The translations under genes and the position numbers were made by a program. Of a stretch of 64,000 nucleotides of DNA, positions 17,124 to 25,211 are shown in pieces. Origin of the DNA: an uncultured Lachnospiraceae bacterium (GTDB taxonomy: Bacteria > Bacillota > Clostridia > Lachnospirales > Lachnospiraceae); the NCBI GenBank assembly GCA_900551115.1, contig URUY01000016.1, forward strand, positions 16,720-80,719. Reading direction: 5' to 3'. Under the pieces are notes generated by a model that saw only the letters and a program-made list of their open reading frames with translations, was not told where the DNA came from and ran no database searches. Positions within the stretch are counted from its first letter, which is position 1; each line of letters begins with the position of its first letter.

Positions 17124-18086
17124 TTACCACTCCAAAAGCGCCGTTCCCCAAGTAAGCCCTGCTCCAAATCCGGACAAAACAATTTTATTTCCCCGTTTCA
17201 GCATGCCCTTTCTGTTCATCTCATCCAGCAGAACCGGCACACTTGCCGCCGACATATTGCCGCAATGGTCAAGGCTTATGGGGAATTTATCTGTATCTGC
17301 CTTAAGCCTTTTTGCAACAGACTGCAGGATACGTAAGTTTGCCTGATGCAATACAAAATAATCTATTTCTTCCACACTCACCGATGCTGCCGCAAGTACG
17401 CGTCCAATGGACGCCGGTACTGTGCTAACCGCAAATTTATAAACTTCCTGACCGTCCATGTGTACATAATCAGGCACAAAAGCATTTTTTACAAGGGGGT
17501 TGTTTACCGGTCTGTTTCTGCATGCCAGCACCTTCCCCTTTATCCCGTCTGCGCCCTGGTCAAAGGCAAACAGCCCCTGCTCTTTTCTGCACACCACAAC
17601 AGCACCGGCGCCGTCTCCGAACAGTACACAGGTACTCCTGTCCTGCCAATCCATGATTTTGGAAAGCGTTTCCGCTCCCAGTACCAGTGCATTTTTATAA
17701 AGACCGCTTGCAAGATAGGCATATGCCGTGTGCAGACCAAACATAAAGCCTGAGCATGCAGCATTAATATCAAATGCAACTGCATGCACGGCCCCCAGTG
17801 CCGCCTGCAGTTCGCAGGCCGTAGAAGGTGTTACGCAATCTCCGGTAATGGTTCCTACAATAATCAGATCAAGGTCGCAGGGCTCCATGCCCGCATCAGA
17901 AAGCGCACGCTTTGCAGCGATAAGTGCCATCCCTGTAGTGGTTTCTTCCTTTGCAAGACGTCTTTCTCTGATTCCTGTCCGGCTGCTTATCCATTCGTCC
18001 GATGTGTCCATAATAGCCGCCAAATCGTCATTCGTCACTATAGTATCCGGAAGACAGCTTCCGGTTCCCGCTATTTTAATTGTCAT
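17124..18086 (-). CDS. fabH: 3-oxoacyl-ACP synthase III
   Basis: 320 residues, normal length. The Cys-His-Asn triad is Cys111 (N-A-A-C-S-G-F), His247 (L-H-Q-A-N-L-R-I) and Asn277 (G-N-M-S-A-A-S). It condenses acetyl-CoA or a branched primer with malonyl-ACP to start fatty-acid synthesis. In most clostridial clusters fabH comes first; here it is the last gene, followed by a strong terminator. The start ATG 18086 has GGAAAG eight bases upstream. Confidence 0.95.
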   Translation of the reverse strand: MTIKIAGTGSCLPDTIVTNDDLAAIMDTSDEWISSRTGIRERRLAKEETTTGMALIAAKRALSDAGMEPCDLDLIIVGTITGDCVTPSTACELQAALGAVHAVAFDINAACSGFMFGLHTAYAYLASGLYKNALVLGAETLSKIMDWQDRSTCVLFGDGAGAVVVCRKEQGLFAFDQGADGIKGKVLACRNRPVNNPLVKNAFVPDYVHMDGQEVYKFAVSTVPASIGRVLAAASVSVEEIDYFVLHQANLRILQSVAKRLKADTDKFPISLDHCGNMSAASVPVLLDEMNRKGMLKRGNKIVLSGFGAGLTWGTALLEW

Positions 18087-18109
18087 AAGGTATCTTTCCT
18101 TCCATGTTC

Positions 18110-18154
18110 CTGCTGTCAGGCAGACTCCGGTTTCTGCTGTCAGGCAAACTCCTG
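18110..18154. repeat. 24-bp duplication spanning the stop codon of the FabK-like gene
   Basis: CTGCTGTCAGGCA followed by G/A-ACTCC occurs at 18110-18130 and 18134-18154 (19 of 21 bases identical, period 24). The second copy contains the in-use stop codon; the first copy is the duplicated stop region downstream. It looks like a recent short tandem duplication between two operon genes. Confidence 0.6.
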
Positions 18155-19192
18155 CATGATATCGTGGACATACTCGATTTTATCTGCCCGGTATGCGTTG
18201 GTTCCGCAGAATAACAAAGCATCGTTAATCCTTCCCTCCGCTGCATTTATCAAAGCTTCCGTAATGCAGTAAGGTGTTTTTTGCGGTTCACAGGTGCTGA
18301 CGCACATATGACACTTGCCGTGGGGAATACTGCCCTCTTTTGCCTTTTCCAAAAAAGCGTTGCGGATAGCCCGCCCCGGCATGCCCACCGGACTTTTAGT
18401 CAGCATAATATCGTCTTTTTTTGCATCCAGATAAGCCTGTTTATAGGCCATGGGTGCGTCACATTCATGGGTTGTCACAAAACGGGTAGCCATCTGTACG
18501 CCGTCTGCTCCAAGACCAAAAACTCTTTCTGCATCCTCTCTTTGATAGATGCCGCCTGCTGCCACTACCGGTATTTCTTTTCCGGCTTCTTCTCCCAGTT
18601 TGTGTACATACTCTGCAATCCGGCGGATTTCCTCATCATACTCTTCTGTTGTAAGCTTTTCAAGCTGTTCCTTTGTAAAGCCTAAATGTCCGCCCGCCTG
18701 CGGTCCCTCTATGACAACCATGTCAGGTTCTCTGTCATATTTTTTCTTCCAATACCGGCAGATTACCTGCGCCGATTTCAGGGAAGACACAATGGGCGCC
18801 AGCTTTGTCTTTGCAGCGCCGGCGATTTCCGGCAGGCTCACCGGCAATCCGGCTCCTGAGATAATCAAATCTACACCAGCTGCTATGGCTGCTTTTACAT
18901 ATTCTTCATATTTTCTGGTTGCCACCATAATATTGACGCCGACAATACCGCCCTTTGCCAGCTTTCTGGCTTCTTCTACTTCTTCTTTGATGGCACACAG
19001 ATTCGTCCCTATGGGGTCACTGTCAAATTCAGGCCGGCGAAAGCCTATCTGTGCCGTTGAAATAATACCGATGCCCCCTTCGGCTGCAACAGCGCCGGCC
19101 AGCCTGTGCAGGCTGATGCCAACCCCCATACCGCCCTGTATCACCGGTATGCGTGCCGTAAGCTCCCCGATTCTTAATTCCTTTAATTTCAT
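18140..19192 (-). CDS. FabK/nitronate-monooxygenase-like flavoprotein with Cys cluster
   Basis: 350 residues, a TIM-barrel flavoprotein of the 2-nitropropane dioxygenase/FabK superfamily: I-P-V-I-Q-G-G-M-G at 15-23, the active His169 in E-G-P-Q-A-G-G-H-L-G-F, and G-A-D-G-V-Q-M-A-T-R-F. It is about 40 residues longer than the FabK encoded earlier in the operon. Near residues 297-312 it has C-x-x-C-x-x-x-C then a further Cys (H-M-C-V-S-T-C ... Y-C), absent from that FabK. It overlaps fabZ by four bases, so it belongs to the operon. It may be a second enoyl-ACP reductase or another lipid-linked oxidoreductase; which one cannot be decided from sequence. Confidence 0.82.
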   Translation of the reverse strand: MKLKELRIGELTARIPVIQGGMGVGISLHRLAGAVAAEGGIGIISTAQIGFRRPEFDSDPIGTNLCAIKEEVEEARKLAKGGIVGVNIMVATRKYEEYVKAAIAAGVDLIISGAGLPVSLPEIAGAAKTKLAPIVSSLKSAQVICRYWKKKYDREPDMVVIEGPQAGGHLGFTKEQLEKLTTEEYDEEIRRIAEYVHKLGEEAGKEIPVVAAGGIYQREDAERVFGLGADGVQMATRFVTTHECDAPMAYKQAYLDAKKDDIMLTKSPVGMPGRAIRNAFLEKAKEGSIPHGKCHMCVSTCEPQKTPYCITEALINAAEGRINDALLFCGTNAYRADKIEYVHDIMQEFA

Positions 19193-19638
19193 TTTGCTCC
19201 TTTTTTTGCCTCTGTCAGCATAAAAGTAATGTCCGCACTGGCAACCAGCCTGCCGTCCACATAAGCCCTGCCTTCACCGACACCAACCGGACCCTTGACC
19301 TTTGTAAGGACGGTTTCTAACATCAGTACATCTCCCGGCACTACCTGCCCCTTAAATCTGGCATTTTTTATGCCGCCAAATAAAGCCAGCTTTCCTTTAT
19401 TTTCCGGCAGGCTCAAGATAATCACGGCGCCTGTCTGGGCTAGTGCTTCCACAATCAGTACGCCCGGCATAATCGGCTCTCCGGGAAAATGGCCTGCAAA
19501 AAAAGGCTCGTTATAGGTAACGCATTTTTTTCCTACTGCCCGTGTGCCCGGTTCCAATTCTTCAATTGTATCAATAAGTAAAAACGGCTGTCTGTGGGGA
19601 ATGATTTCCATAATCTGTTTTGTGTTTAATACTGACAT
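19189..19638 (-). CDS. fabZ: 3-hydroxyacyl-ACP dehydratase FabZ
   Basis: 149 residues, hot-dog fold. The catalytic His50 lies in G-H-F-P-G-E-P-I-M-P-G-V and Glu64 in L-I-V-E-A-L-A-Q, the FabZ signature. It dehydrates hydroxyacyl-ACP in each elongation cycle. The gene sits between fabF and the FabK-like gene and overlaps the latter by four bases. No accB/accC partners, which often flank fabZ in Clostridia, are present here. Confidence 0.96.
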   Translation of the reverse strand: MSVLNTKQIMEIIPHRQPFLLIDTIEELEPGTRAVGKKCVTYNEPFFAGHFPGEPIMPGVLIVEALAQTGAVIILSLPENKGKLALFGGIKNARFKGQVVPGDVLMLETVLTKVKGPVGVGEGRAYVDGRLVASADITFMLTEAKKGAK

Positions 19639-19688
19639 TTCCTGTACCTGTATCTTTCCGCCGCTTTTTGCAAAGCAGCTTCACGTTC

Positions 19689-20924
19689 TTATTCTGCGTA
19701 CTTTTTTACAATAATGCTGGCATTGTGCCCGCCAAAGCCTAAAGAATTGGAAAGTGCATAGATAAATTCCTCTTCTACAGGCTCTTTACAATAATCCAGA
19801 TCACATTCTTCGTCCGGTACCTGATAGCCTGCTGTCTTATGGATATAGCCTTCTTCCAGTTCCTTTACGCAGGTGACGAATTCCAGTGCCCCGGCAGCAC
19901 CTAACAGATGTCCTACCATGGACTTTGTGGAATTAATCCGGATATTTTTTGCATGCTCGCCAAACAGAAGCTTTATGGCTCTTGTTTCAAACAAATCGTT
20001 GTGGTGGGTACTGGTACCGTGGGCATTGATATAGGTAATATCCTCTTTTTTGATACCTGCGTCAGATACGGCATATTCCATTGCCTTTGCTGCGCCTGCA
20101 CCGTCCTCAGCCGGAGAGGTAATGTGATAAGCGTCTGAAGTACAGCCATAACCGACTACCTCTGCATAGATTTTGGCGCCACGCTTCTTTGCATGCTCTA
20201 ATTCTTCTAAAACCACCACTGCGGAACCTTCGCCCATAACGAAACCGCTTCTTTCTTTATCAAAAGGAATGGAGCAGCGGGCAGGGTCCGCGGAGCTGCT
20301 TAATGCGGTAAGTGCGGTAAAGCCTGCAATTCCTATAGGTGTAACGCTGCTTTCCGTACCGCCTGCCACCATAACGTCTGCTTCGCCGTACTGAATGGAA
20401 CGGAATGCCTCACCGATAGAATTTGTGCCGGTAGCGCATGCCGTAACCACATTAATGCTTTTTCCCTTCAGCCCAAACTGGATAGATACATTGCCTGCTG
20501 CCATGTTGCAAATCATCATAGGCACTAACAGCGGATTGACTCTGGAGGGACCCTTTTCCAACAGCTTACTGTGTTCTCTTTCCATTGCCTGCAAAGAACC
20601 GATACCGGAACCTACGGAAACACCCACTCTAAAAGGGTCTTCTTTTTCCATATCAAGACCGGCGTCCGTAAGGGCTTCCTTTGTTGCTGCTACCGCATAC
20701 TGACAGAACAGCTCCATTCTTTTTGCCGCCTTAAAATCCATGTAAGCTTTGCCTTCAAAGCCTTTCACTTCTGCTGCCAAATGACATTTATATTCTGCGG
20801 CATCAAACCGTGTAATGGGAGCAAAGCCTGTTTTTCCGGCCTTTACGCCCTCCCAGAACTCCTCTACGGACAGACCGATGGGAGTAATGGCGCCCATGCC
20901 TGTTACTACTACTCTTCTGCTCAT
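19689..20924 (-). CDS. fabF: 3-oxoacyl-ACP synthase II
   Basis: 411 residues. Catalytic Cys163 sits in T-A-C-A-T-G-T-N-S-I, with the two active-site His in N-A-H-G-T-S-T and G-H-L-L-G-A-A-G-A. It elongates acyl-ACP with malonyl-ACP. The start ATG 20924 follows AGGAGAA. A 194-base gap separates it from fabG and holds a large hairpin-rich element, so fabF and downstream genes may be expressed differently from fabD-fabG. Confidence 0.96.
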   Translation of the reverse strand: MSRRVVVTGMGAITPIGLSVEEFWEGVKAGKTGFAPITRFDAAEYKCHLAAEVKGFEGKAYMDFKAAKRMELFCQYAVAATKEALTDAGLDMEKEDPFRVGVSVGSGIGSLQAMEREHSKLLEKGPSRVNPLLVPMMICNMAAGNVSIQFGLKGKSINVVTACATGTNSIGEAFRSIQYGEADVMVAGGTESSVTPIGIAGFTALTALSSSADPARCSIPFDKERSGFVMGEGSAVVVLEELEHAKKRGAKIYAEVVGYGCTSDAYHITSPAEDGAGAAKAMEYAVSDAGIKKEDITYINAHGTSTHHNDLFETRAIKLLFGEHAKNIRINSTKSMVGHLLGAAGALEFVTCVKELEEGYIHKTAGYQVPDEECDLDYCKEPVEEEFIYALSNSLGFGGHNASIIVKKYAE

Positions 20925-20951
20925 TTTTCTTCTCCTTATATACCTTACAAT

Positions 20952-21106
20952 GAATGCGAAGCTCTTAAGTGCAACTTATATTCCAATGAAAAGCCCTTAA
21001 AAAACTTAAGCATAGGGCTGTGTACTTTACAGCCCTATGTACTGCTACGTTTTTTACGGAGCGAGAGCGCGGTTTTCATGGAATATAATTGCACGGAAAA
21101 GCATTC
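20952..21106. repeat. Hairpin-rich intergenic element 3 (between fabG and fabF)
   Basis: GAATGC (20952-20957) pairs with GCATTC (21101-21106). GTGCAA-C-TTATATTCCA (20969-20985) pairs with TGGAATATAATTGCAC (21079-21094), leaving only one bulged base. Inside is a perfect 11-bp hairpin, CATAGGGCTGT (21011-21021) with ACAGCCCTATG (21029-21039). The sequence GAATGCGAAGC recalls element 1. It fills the only long gap within the fabD-fabH run. Confidence 0.7.
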
Positions 21107-21118
21107 TATTCCCTACTG

Positions 21119-21859
21119 CTACATACACATGCCGCCGTCTACGGAAAGCACCTGTCCCGTAATATAAGCCGCCTTATCGCTTGCTAAAAATGCTGCTATC
21201 TCTGCAATATCCTTGGGCATTCCTACCCTTCCTAAGGGAATCTGTTTCACAGTTGCTTCCTTTGCCGCCTCACTCATGGCCTCTGTCATGTCCGTAGCAA
21301 TAAAGCCCGGTGCAATGGCATTTACAGTGATACCGCGGCTGGCCAACTCTCTTGCCACGCTCTTGGTCAGGCCGATAACGCCCGCCTTGCTGGCTGCATA
21401 GTTGGCCTGGCCTGCATTCCCCAAAAGACCTGTCACTGATGTCATATTTATGATTCTGCCGCTTCGCTGTTTTAAAAAAGGACGATATACCTGCTTGATG
21501 CAGTTGAAGGTGCCCTTTAAATTGGTATCCATTACCGCGTCAAAATCTGCTTCGCTGATTTTCATTACCAGATTATCCTTTGTAATGCCCGCATTGTTTA
21601 CCAGAATATCGATGCGTCCAAACTTTTCGATAATCTCTGCAACCATTTCCCCGCAGGCTTCATAATCCGAAACGGAGCATTTAACAGCAACTGCCGTGCC
21701 GCCTGCCGCCTCAATTTCTCTCACTACCGCTTCTGCTTTTTCTTTGGAACCGTTATAGTTTACCGCTACTATAGCGCCGTATTCCGCAAAGGTCAGGGCT
21801 ATCTGTCTGCCAATGCCCCGGCTGGCGCCAGTTATCAGTGCAACTTTCCCGTTTAACAT
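21119..21859 (-). CDS. fabG: 3-oxoacyl-ACP reductase
   Basis: 246 residues, classical short-chain dehydrogenase. The cofactor loop is T-G-A-S-R-G-I-G (10-17), then N-N-A-G (88-91), and the catalytic residues Ser141, Tyr154 and Lys158 (Y-A-A-S-K). It makes the NADPH-dependent reduction of ketoacyl-ACP. It follows fabD by 51 bases. Its 3' side carries hairpin element 3. Confidence 0.95.
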   Translation of the reverse strand: MLNGKVALITGASRGIGRQIALTFAEYGAIVAVNYNGSKEKAEAVVREIEAAGGTAVAVKCSVSDYEACGEMVAEIIEKFGRIDILVNNAGITKDNLVMKISEADFDAVMDTNLKGTFNCIKQVYRPFLKQRSGRIINMTSVTGLLGNAGQANYAASKAGVIGLTKSVARELASRGITVNAIAPGFIATDMTEAMSEAAKEATVKQIPLGRVGMPKDIAEIAAFLASDKAAYITGQVLSVDGGMCM

Positions 21860-21910
21860 ACAGCTTCTCCTTTTCCATCTTCATTCAAGTTATCAGAACA
21901 TGTATAATAC

Positions 21911-22828
21911 TTACAGCAATTCATCAAGTTTTCTTAAATCTTCCAGCTTCTCTATATTAATTGCCTTAACCTCTTTATTTATCTTCTTCATAAAACCGGT
22001 CAGCGTACGGCCCGGTCCGATTTCAATAAAGGTATCCGCACCATCGGCAATCATCCTCTCAACCGACTGCTGCCAACGGACGGAAGAAGAAACCTGTTTT
22101 TGTAAAAGCTCTTTTACTTCGTCTGTATGCCTTACATAATCAGCCGTCACATTGGTGATATAGGGAATCTGCATTTCCTTAAGGGCTACACCTGCAAGCT
22201 CCTGCCGCAGCTTTTCGCCTGCGCCGGTAAGCATTGCTGAATGGAAAGGACCGCTGACCTTTAAGGCAATGCATCTTTTTGCACCGGCAGCCGTAAGCCT
22301 TTCTACCGCGGCAGCCACAGCCTTTTCCTCCCCTGTAATCACAATCTGACCGGGACAGTTGTAGTTGGCAACCGATACGCACCCTTCTGTTTCCTCACAG
22401 ATTTGTTCAATCAGTGCCGTATCCAGTCCTAAAACAGCTACCATGGCTCCACCTTCCGGTACTGCTTCCTGCATGTAGATACCTCTTTTTCTGACAACCT
22501 TAAAGATATCCTCCATGCCCATGATGCCTGCTGTATACAGCGCACCATACTCTCCCAGACTTAAGCCCGCTGTCACATCCGGGCGGATGCCTTTTTCCTG
22601 CACAGCCGTAAGAATCGCTATTTCCGTAGCCAGCATGGCAATCTGCGTATATTCTGTTATATGTATATTTTCGTTTTCATCAAAGCAAAGCGCCTTCACA
22701 TCCAGTCCCGATGCTTTTCCCGCCAGTTCATAAACTTCTCTGCATGCCGGAAGGGCTTCATAAAAATCTTTTCCCATCCCTATATACTGGGAACCCTGTC
22801 CCGGAAATATAAATGCTGTCTTCCCCAT
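21911..22828 (-). CDS. fabD: Malonyl-CoA:ACP transacylase
   Basis: 305 residues from ATG 22828, which has a perfect GGAGG four bases away; the frame extends 19 codons upstream but through the operator. Motifs: F-P-G-Q-G-S-Q near the N terminus, the nucleophile Ser90 in G-L-S-L-G-E-Y and the catalytic His in G-P-F-H-S-A-M. It loads malonate onto ACP. A FabT-type palindrome sits 14 bases before the start codon and a terminator hairpin precedes that, so fabD probably begins its own transcription unit. Confidence 0.95.
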   Translation of the reverse strand: MGKTAFIFPGQGSQYIGMGKDFYEALPACREVYELAGKASGLDVKALCFDENENIHITEYTQIAMLATEIAILTAVQEKGIRPDVTAGLSLGEYGALYTAGIMGMEDIFKVVRKRGIYMQEAVPEGGAMVAVLGLDTALIEQICEETEGCVSVANYNCPGQIVITGEEKAVAAAVERLTAAGAKRCIALKVSGPFHSAMLTGAGEKLRQELAGVALKEMQIPYITNVTADYVRHTDEVKELLQKQVSSSVRWQQSVERMIADGADTFIEIGPGRTLTGFMKKINKEVKAINIEKLEDLRKLDELL

Positions 22829-22841
22829 AATTCCTCCAAAT

Positions 22842-22858
22842 AGTTTGATTATCAAAAT
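22842..22858 (-). promoter_or_regulatory. FabT operator in front of fabD
   Basis: AGTTTGATTATCAAAAT contains the perfect palindrome TTTGATTATCAAA (22844-22856), matching the FabT consensus known from streptococci. It lies directly upstream of the fabD ribosome site. I could not assign a clear -35/-10 pair around it. Confidence 0.8.
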
Positions 22859-22866
22859 AAATGTTG

Positions 22867-22894
22867 TAAAATTTGGAGGCCCCACAGGACCTCC
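22867..22894 (-). terminator. Terminator or attenuator after fabK
   Basis: An 8-bp stem, GGAGGTCC with GGGCCTCC on the minus strand (22875-22894, four-base loop), begins four bases past the fabK stop and is followed by AAATTTT. The T-run is short, so readthrough into fabD is possible. Confidence 0.6.
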
Positions 22895-22897
22895 TGT

Positions 22898-23824
22898 TTA
22901 TTTTACCGAAAGAAGCTTCTTAGCCTCTTCCATAATTTCTGTTATCATTTCCTTACAGGTCTGTTCTTTGGAAACCAGACCGGCTATCTGGCCTGCCATA
23001 ACGGTCCCGTTTACTACATCTCCGTCCATCACGGCCTTACGCAGGGAACCGAGCGTCAAATACTCTAAATCTTCAAAAGAAGCACCTTCCTTTTCAAGCT
23101 TTAAGTACTCTCTTGTCATCTTATTGCGGATTTGTCTGATAGGGTGTCCGTGGCTCATGCCGGTCACCTCGGAGTCAATATCTTTCGCCTTGATAATCTT
23201 TTCCTTATAAGCAGGATGGGTAATGGCCTCTGTCGCAACGCAGAACCTTGTGCCCATCTGTACCCCCTCTGCACCTAACATCATGGCTGCGGCAAAACCT
23301 CTGCCGTCTGCTATGCCGCCTGCCGCAATAACCGGAATGCTTACGGCATCTGCTATCTGAGGCACCAGTGTCATGGTAGTAGCCGCTCCGATATGCCCGC
23401 CCGCTTCCATTCCTTCTGCCACAACAGCATCTGCTCCTGCGCGCTCCATCAGCTTTGCAAGGGCCACACTGGCTACCACGGGAATTACCTTAACTCCTGC
23501 TTCTTTCCACATCGCCATATACTTTGCAGGGTTGCCGGCACCGGTTGTCACTACCTTTACGCCCTCTTCCACTACTATCTTCGCAATTTCATCGGCGTTG
23601 GGATTCATCAGCATAATGTTGACGCCAAAGGGCTTCTTTGTCAGTTCTTTTGCTTTCTTTATCTGCTCCCGCACTATTTCAGGCGGTGCGCTGGCTGCAC
23701 CGATAATACCAAGTCCGCCTGCCTCCGAAACGGCTGCGGCAAGATGATACTCTGCCACCCAAGCCATACCTCCCTGAATAACGGGATATTCTATTCCCAG
23801 TAATTTGGTTACTTTCGTTTCCAT
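22898..23824 (-). CDS. fabK: Enoyl-ACP reductase II (FabK)
   Basis: 308 residues, flavin-dependent TIM barrel. P-V-I-Q-G-G-M-A-W at 14-22, active His144 in E-G-M-E-A-G-G-H-I-G, and G-A-E-G-V-Q-M-G-T-R-F match FabK of streptococci and clostridia. It makes the last reduction of each elongation cycle and replaces triclosan-sensitive FabI. It follows acpP by six bases in the same transcript and ends at a hairpin. Confidence 0.93.
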   Translation of the reverse strand: METKVTKLLGIEYPVIQGGMAWVAEYHLAAAVSEAGGLGIIGAASAPPEIVREQIKKAKELTKKPFGVNIMLMNPNADEIAKIVVEEGVKVVTTGAGNPAKYMAMWKEAGVKVIPVVASVALAKLMERAGADAVVAEGMEAGGHIGAATTMTLVPQIADAVSIPVIAAGGIADGRGFAAAMMLGAEGVQMGTRFCVATEAITHPAYKEKIIKAKDIDSEVTGMSHGHPIRQIRNKMTREYLKLEKEGASFEDLEYLTLGSLRKAVMDGDVVNGTVMAGQIAGLVSKEQTCKEMITEIMEEAKKLLSVK

Positions 23825-23830
23825 ACTGTT

Positions 23831-24064
23831 TTATGCCTCAATGCCTTTTTCCTTCAGATAGCCGATAACATCGCCTACGGTTGCAATCTTCTCTAAATCC
23901 TCGGAAGGAATCTCTGTTTCAAATTCCTCCTCAAGAGCCATTACCAGCTCAAATAAATCAAGAGAATCTGCCCCCAAATCTTCTTTAAAGGAAGAACCTT
24001 CTGTAATTTCAACGCCGTCTAAGTTTAATTGTTCCTGTATAATTGCTTTTACTTTTTCTAACAT
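23831..24064 (-). CDS. acpP: Acyl carrier protein
   Basis: 77 residues, acidic, with the phosphopantetheine Ser34 in G-A-D-S-L-D-L-F-E-L (the family usually has D-S-L-D-x-V-E). Carries the growing acyl chain. Start ATG 24064 follows AGGAGAG. First gene of the cluster, directly behind a consensus promoter with an overlapping FabT site. Confidence 0.95.
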   Translation of the reverse strand: MLEKVKAIIQEQLNLDGVEITEGSSFKEDLGADSLDLFELVMALEEEFETEIPSEDLEKIATVGDVIGYLKEKGIEA

Positions 24065-24094
24065 AATGCTCTCCTTTTATCTTTCACAAAATAG

Positions 24095-24107
24095 TTTGAT
24101 ATTCAAA
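24095..24107 (-). promoter_or_regulatory. FabT operator at the acpP promoter
   Basis: TTTGATATTCAAA, with arms TTTGA/TCAAA, is a near match to the FabT palindrome. It directly abuts the -10 box, so a bound repressor would block RNA polymerase. Confidence 0.75.
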
Positions 24108-24135
24108 GTATATGAATCATAACAGCATTTGTCAA
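24107..24135 (-). promoter_or_regulatory. Sigma-A promoter of acpP-fabK
   Basis: On the minus strand TTGACA (24130-24135), a 17-base spacer and TATACT (24107-24112). Both boxes are near consensus. Confidence 0.85.
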
Positions 24136-24161
24136 GTATTTTTTATTCTTCTATTGCCCGC

Positions 24162-24211
24162 CTATTGCTACATTCATTGCTGCGTTCATTGCTGCGTTCG
24201 ATTGCTGCGTC
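24162..24211. repeat. Short 12-13-bp tandem repeat
   Basis: About four copies of an ATTGCTGCGTT-C unit: a diverged copy at 24162-24174, two identical copies at 24175-24198 and a last one at 24199-24211. It lies between the MraY-like gene stop and the acpP -35 box. No known function. Confidence 0.65.
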
Positions 24212-24224
24212 CACATTCGTTGTG

Positions 24225-25181
24225 TTAAAGCATTAGCATGTATACTGTTGCAACCGAAATTACAATCTGAATAATGGCAAACCGGAATACCGTCTGGGTA
24301 TTGGACCATCCCAGCTTTTTACGCACATGGTCATGGAGCGGCGTCAGGGTATTTTTTAATATGTGGATCTTAAACGCCCTTATCAGGGATACCTTCACAA
24401 GTCCCAGACCGCCGTCCATAATAAGGACAAACGCAACCGGAATATACAAAAGCGGACTGCCTGATTTCAATATGGCAATACTGATGAATACGCCCATTGC
24501 ACGGGAACCGGCATCCCCCATAAGCAGTCTGCTGGGCGTGGCATTATACCACAGATACCCCAATATACATACAATAAACAGCAGAATAGGAAAGGAAAAA
24601 TCTCCTCCTGCCTCTTTGATACCGTTTATAACATAAATAGTCGCAAGAGTAATAATAGTAAGCGTCCCCGACAGCCCGTCCACGCCGTCCGCACAGTTGG
24701 TTACATTGATGGAGACCCATACCATAACCATCACGCACAATGCGAATACCACCGGAGGAAGTGTTACCTGCATACCGGCAATCTCAATCGTGCCGGAATT
24801 GTACTGTAAATAGGTCACCGCCACCGCTGCCGATACCGCCAAATCCAAAAGGCCTTTCCGCAGTTCTCCCCACGGCTTTTCGGCGGTATCATCAAAAAAC
24901 CCCGTAAGCATTTCAATAACTACTAACATCAGATAAATACAGAGTTCCATGCTTAACCCGGCAAACAGAAGCGTGGACACCGCAAAAACCAAAATAAACA
25001 AAATACCTGCTCCTCTGGGTTTTCCTGCGGACTTTTTCCCTTCCACTGCAAAATCCCTGCCCTGGTCCTTGGGCAGATACTTACTGCATCTGCTTATTAC
25101 CAGACAGGTTGCTAAAAAAGCAGTCAAAATACCGATAAAGGCCACAAACGGCTGATTGTCCGAAAAAAAGTATGGAATCAT
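24225..25181 (-). CDS. MraY/WecA-family phospho-sugar transferase
   Basis: 318 residues with about ten membrane helices. The polyprenyl-phosphate glycosyl-1-phosphate transferase motifs are present: F-F-D-D after helix 3, N-C-A-D-G-V-D-G-L-S-G, G-D-A-G-S-R-A-M-G, and T-P-L-H-D-H-V-R-K-K-L-G-W before the last helices. The final block resembles MraY (phospho-MurNAc-pentapeptide transferase) more than WecA, but the gene is not in a cell-wall cluster, so it may be a second MraY or a related enzyme. Start ATG 25181 follows AGGGAGG; the longer frame would begin inside hairpin element 2. Confidence 0.82.
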   Translation of the reverse strand: MIPYFFSDNQPFVAFIGILTAFLATCLVISRCSKYLPKDQGRDFAVEGKKSAGKPRGAGILFILVFAVSTLLFAGLSMELCIYLMLVVIEMLTGFFDDTAEKPWGELRKGLLDLAVSAAVAVTYLQYNSGTIEIAGMQVTLPPVVFALCVMVMVWVSINVTNCADGVDGLSGTLTIITLATIYVINGIKEAGGDFSFPILLFIVCILGYLWYNATPSRLLMGDAGSRAMGVFISIAILKSGSPLLYIPVAFVLIMDGGLGLVKVSLIRAFKIHILKNTLTPLHDHVRKKLGWSNTQTVFRFAIIQIVISVATVYMLML

Positions 25182-25211
25182 TTCAAAATATCCTCCCTGT
25201 ATGTTTCCCTG

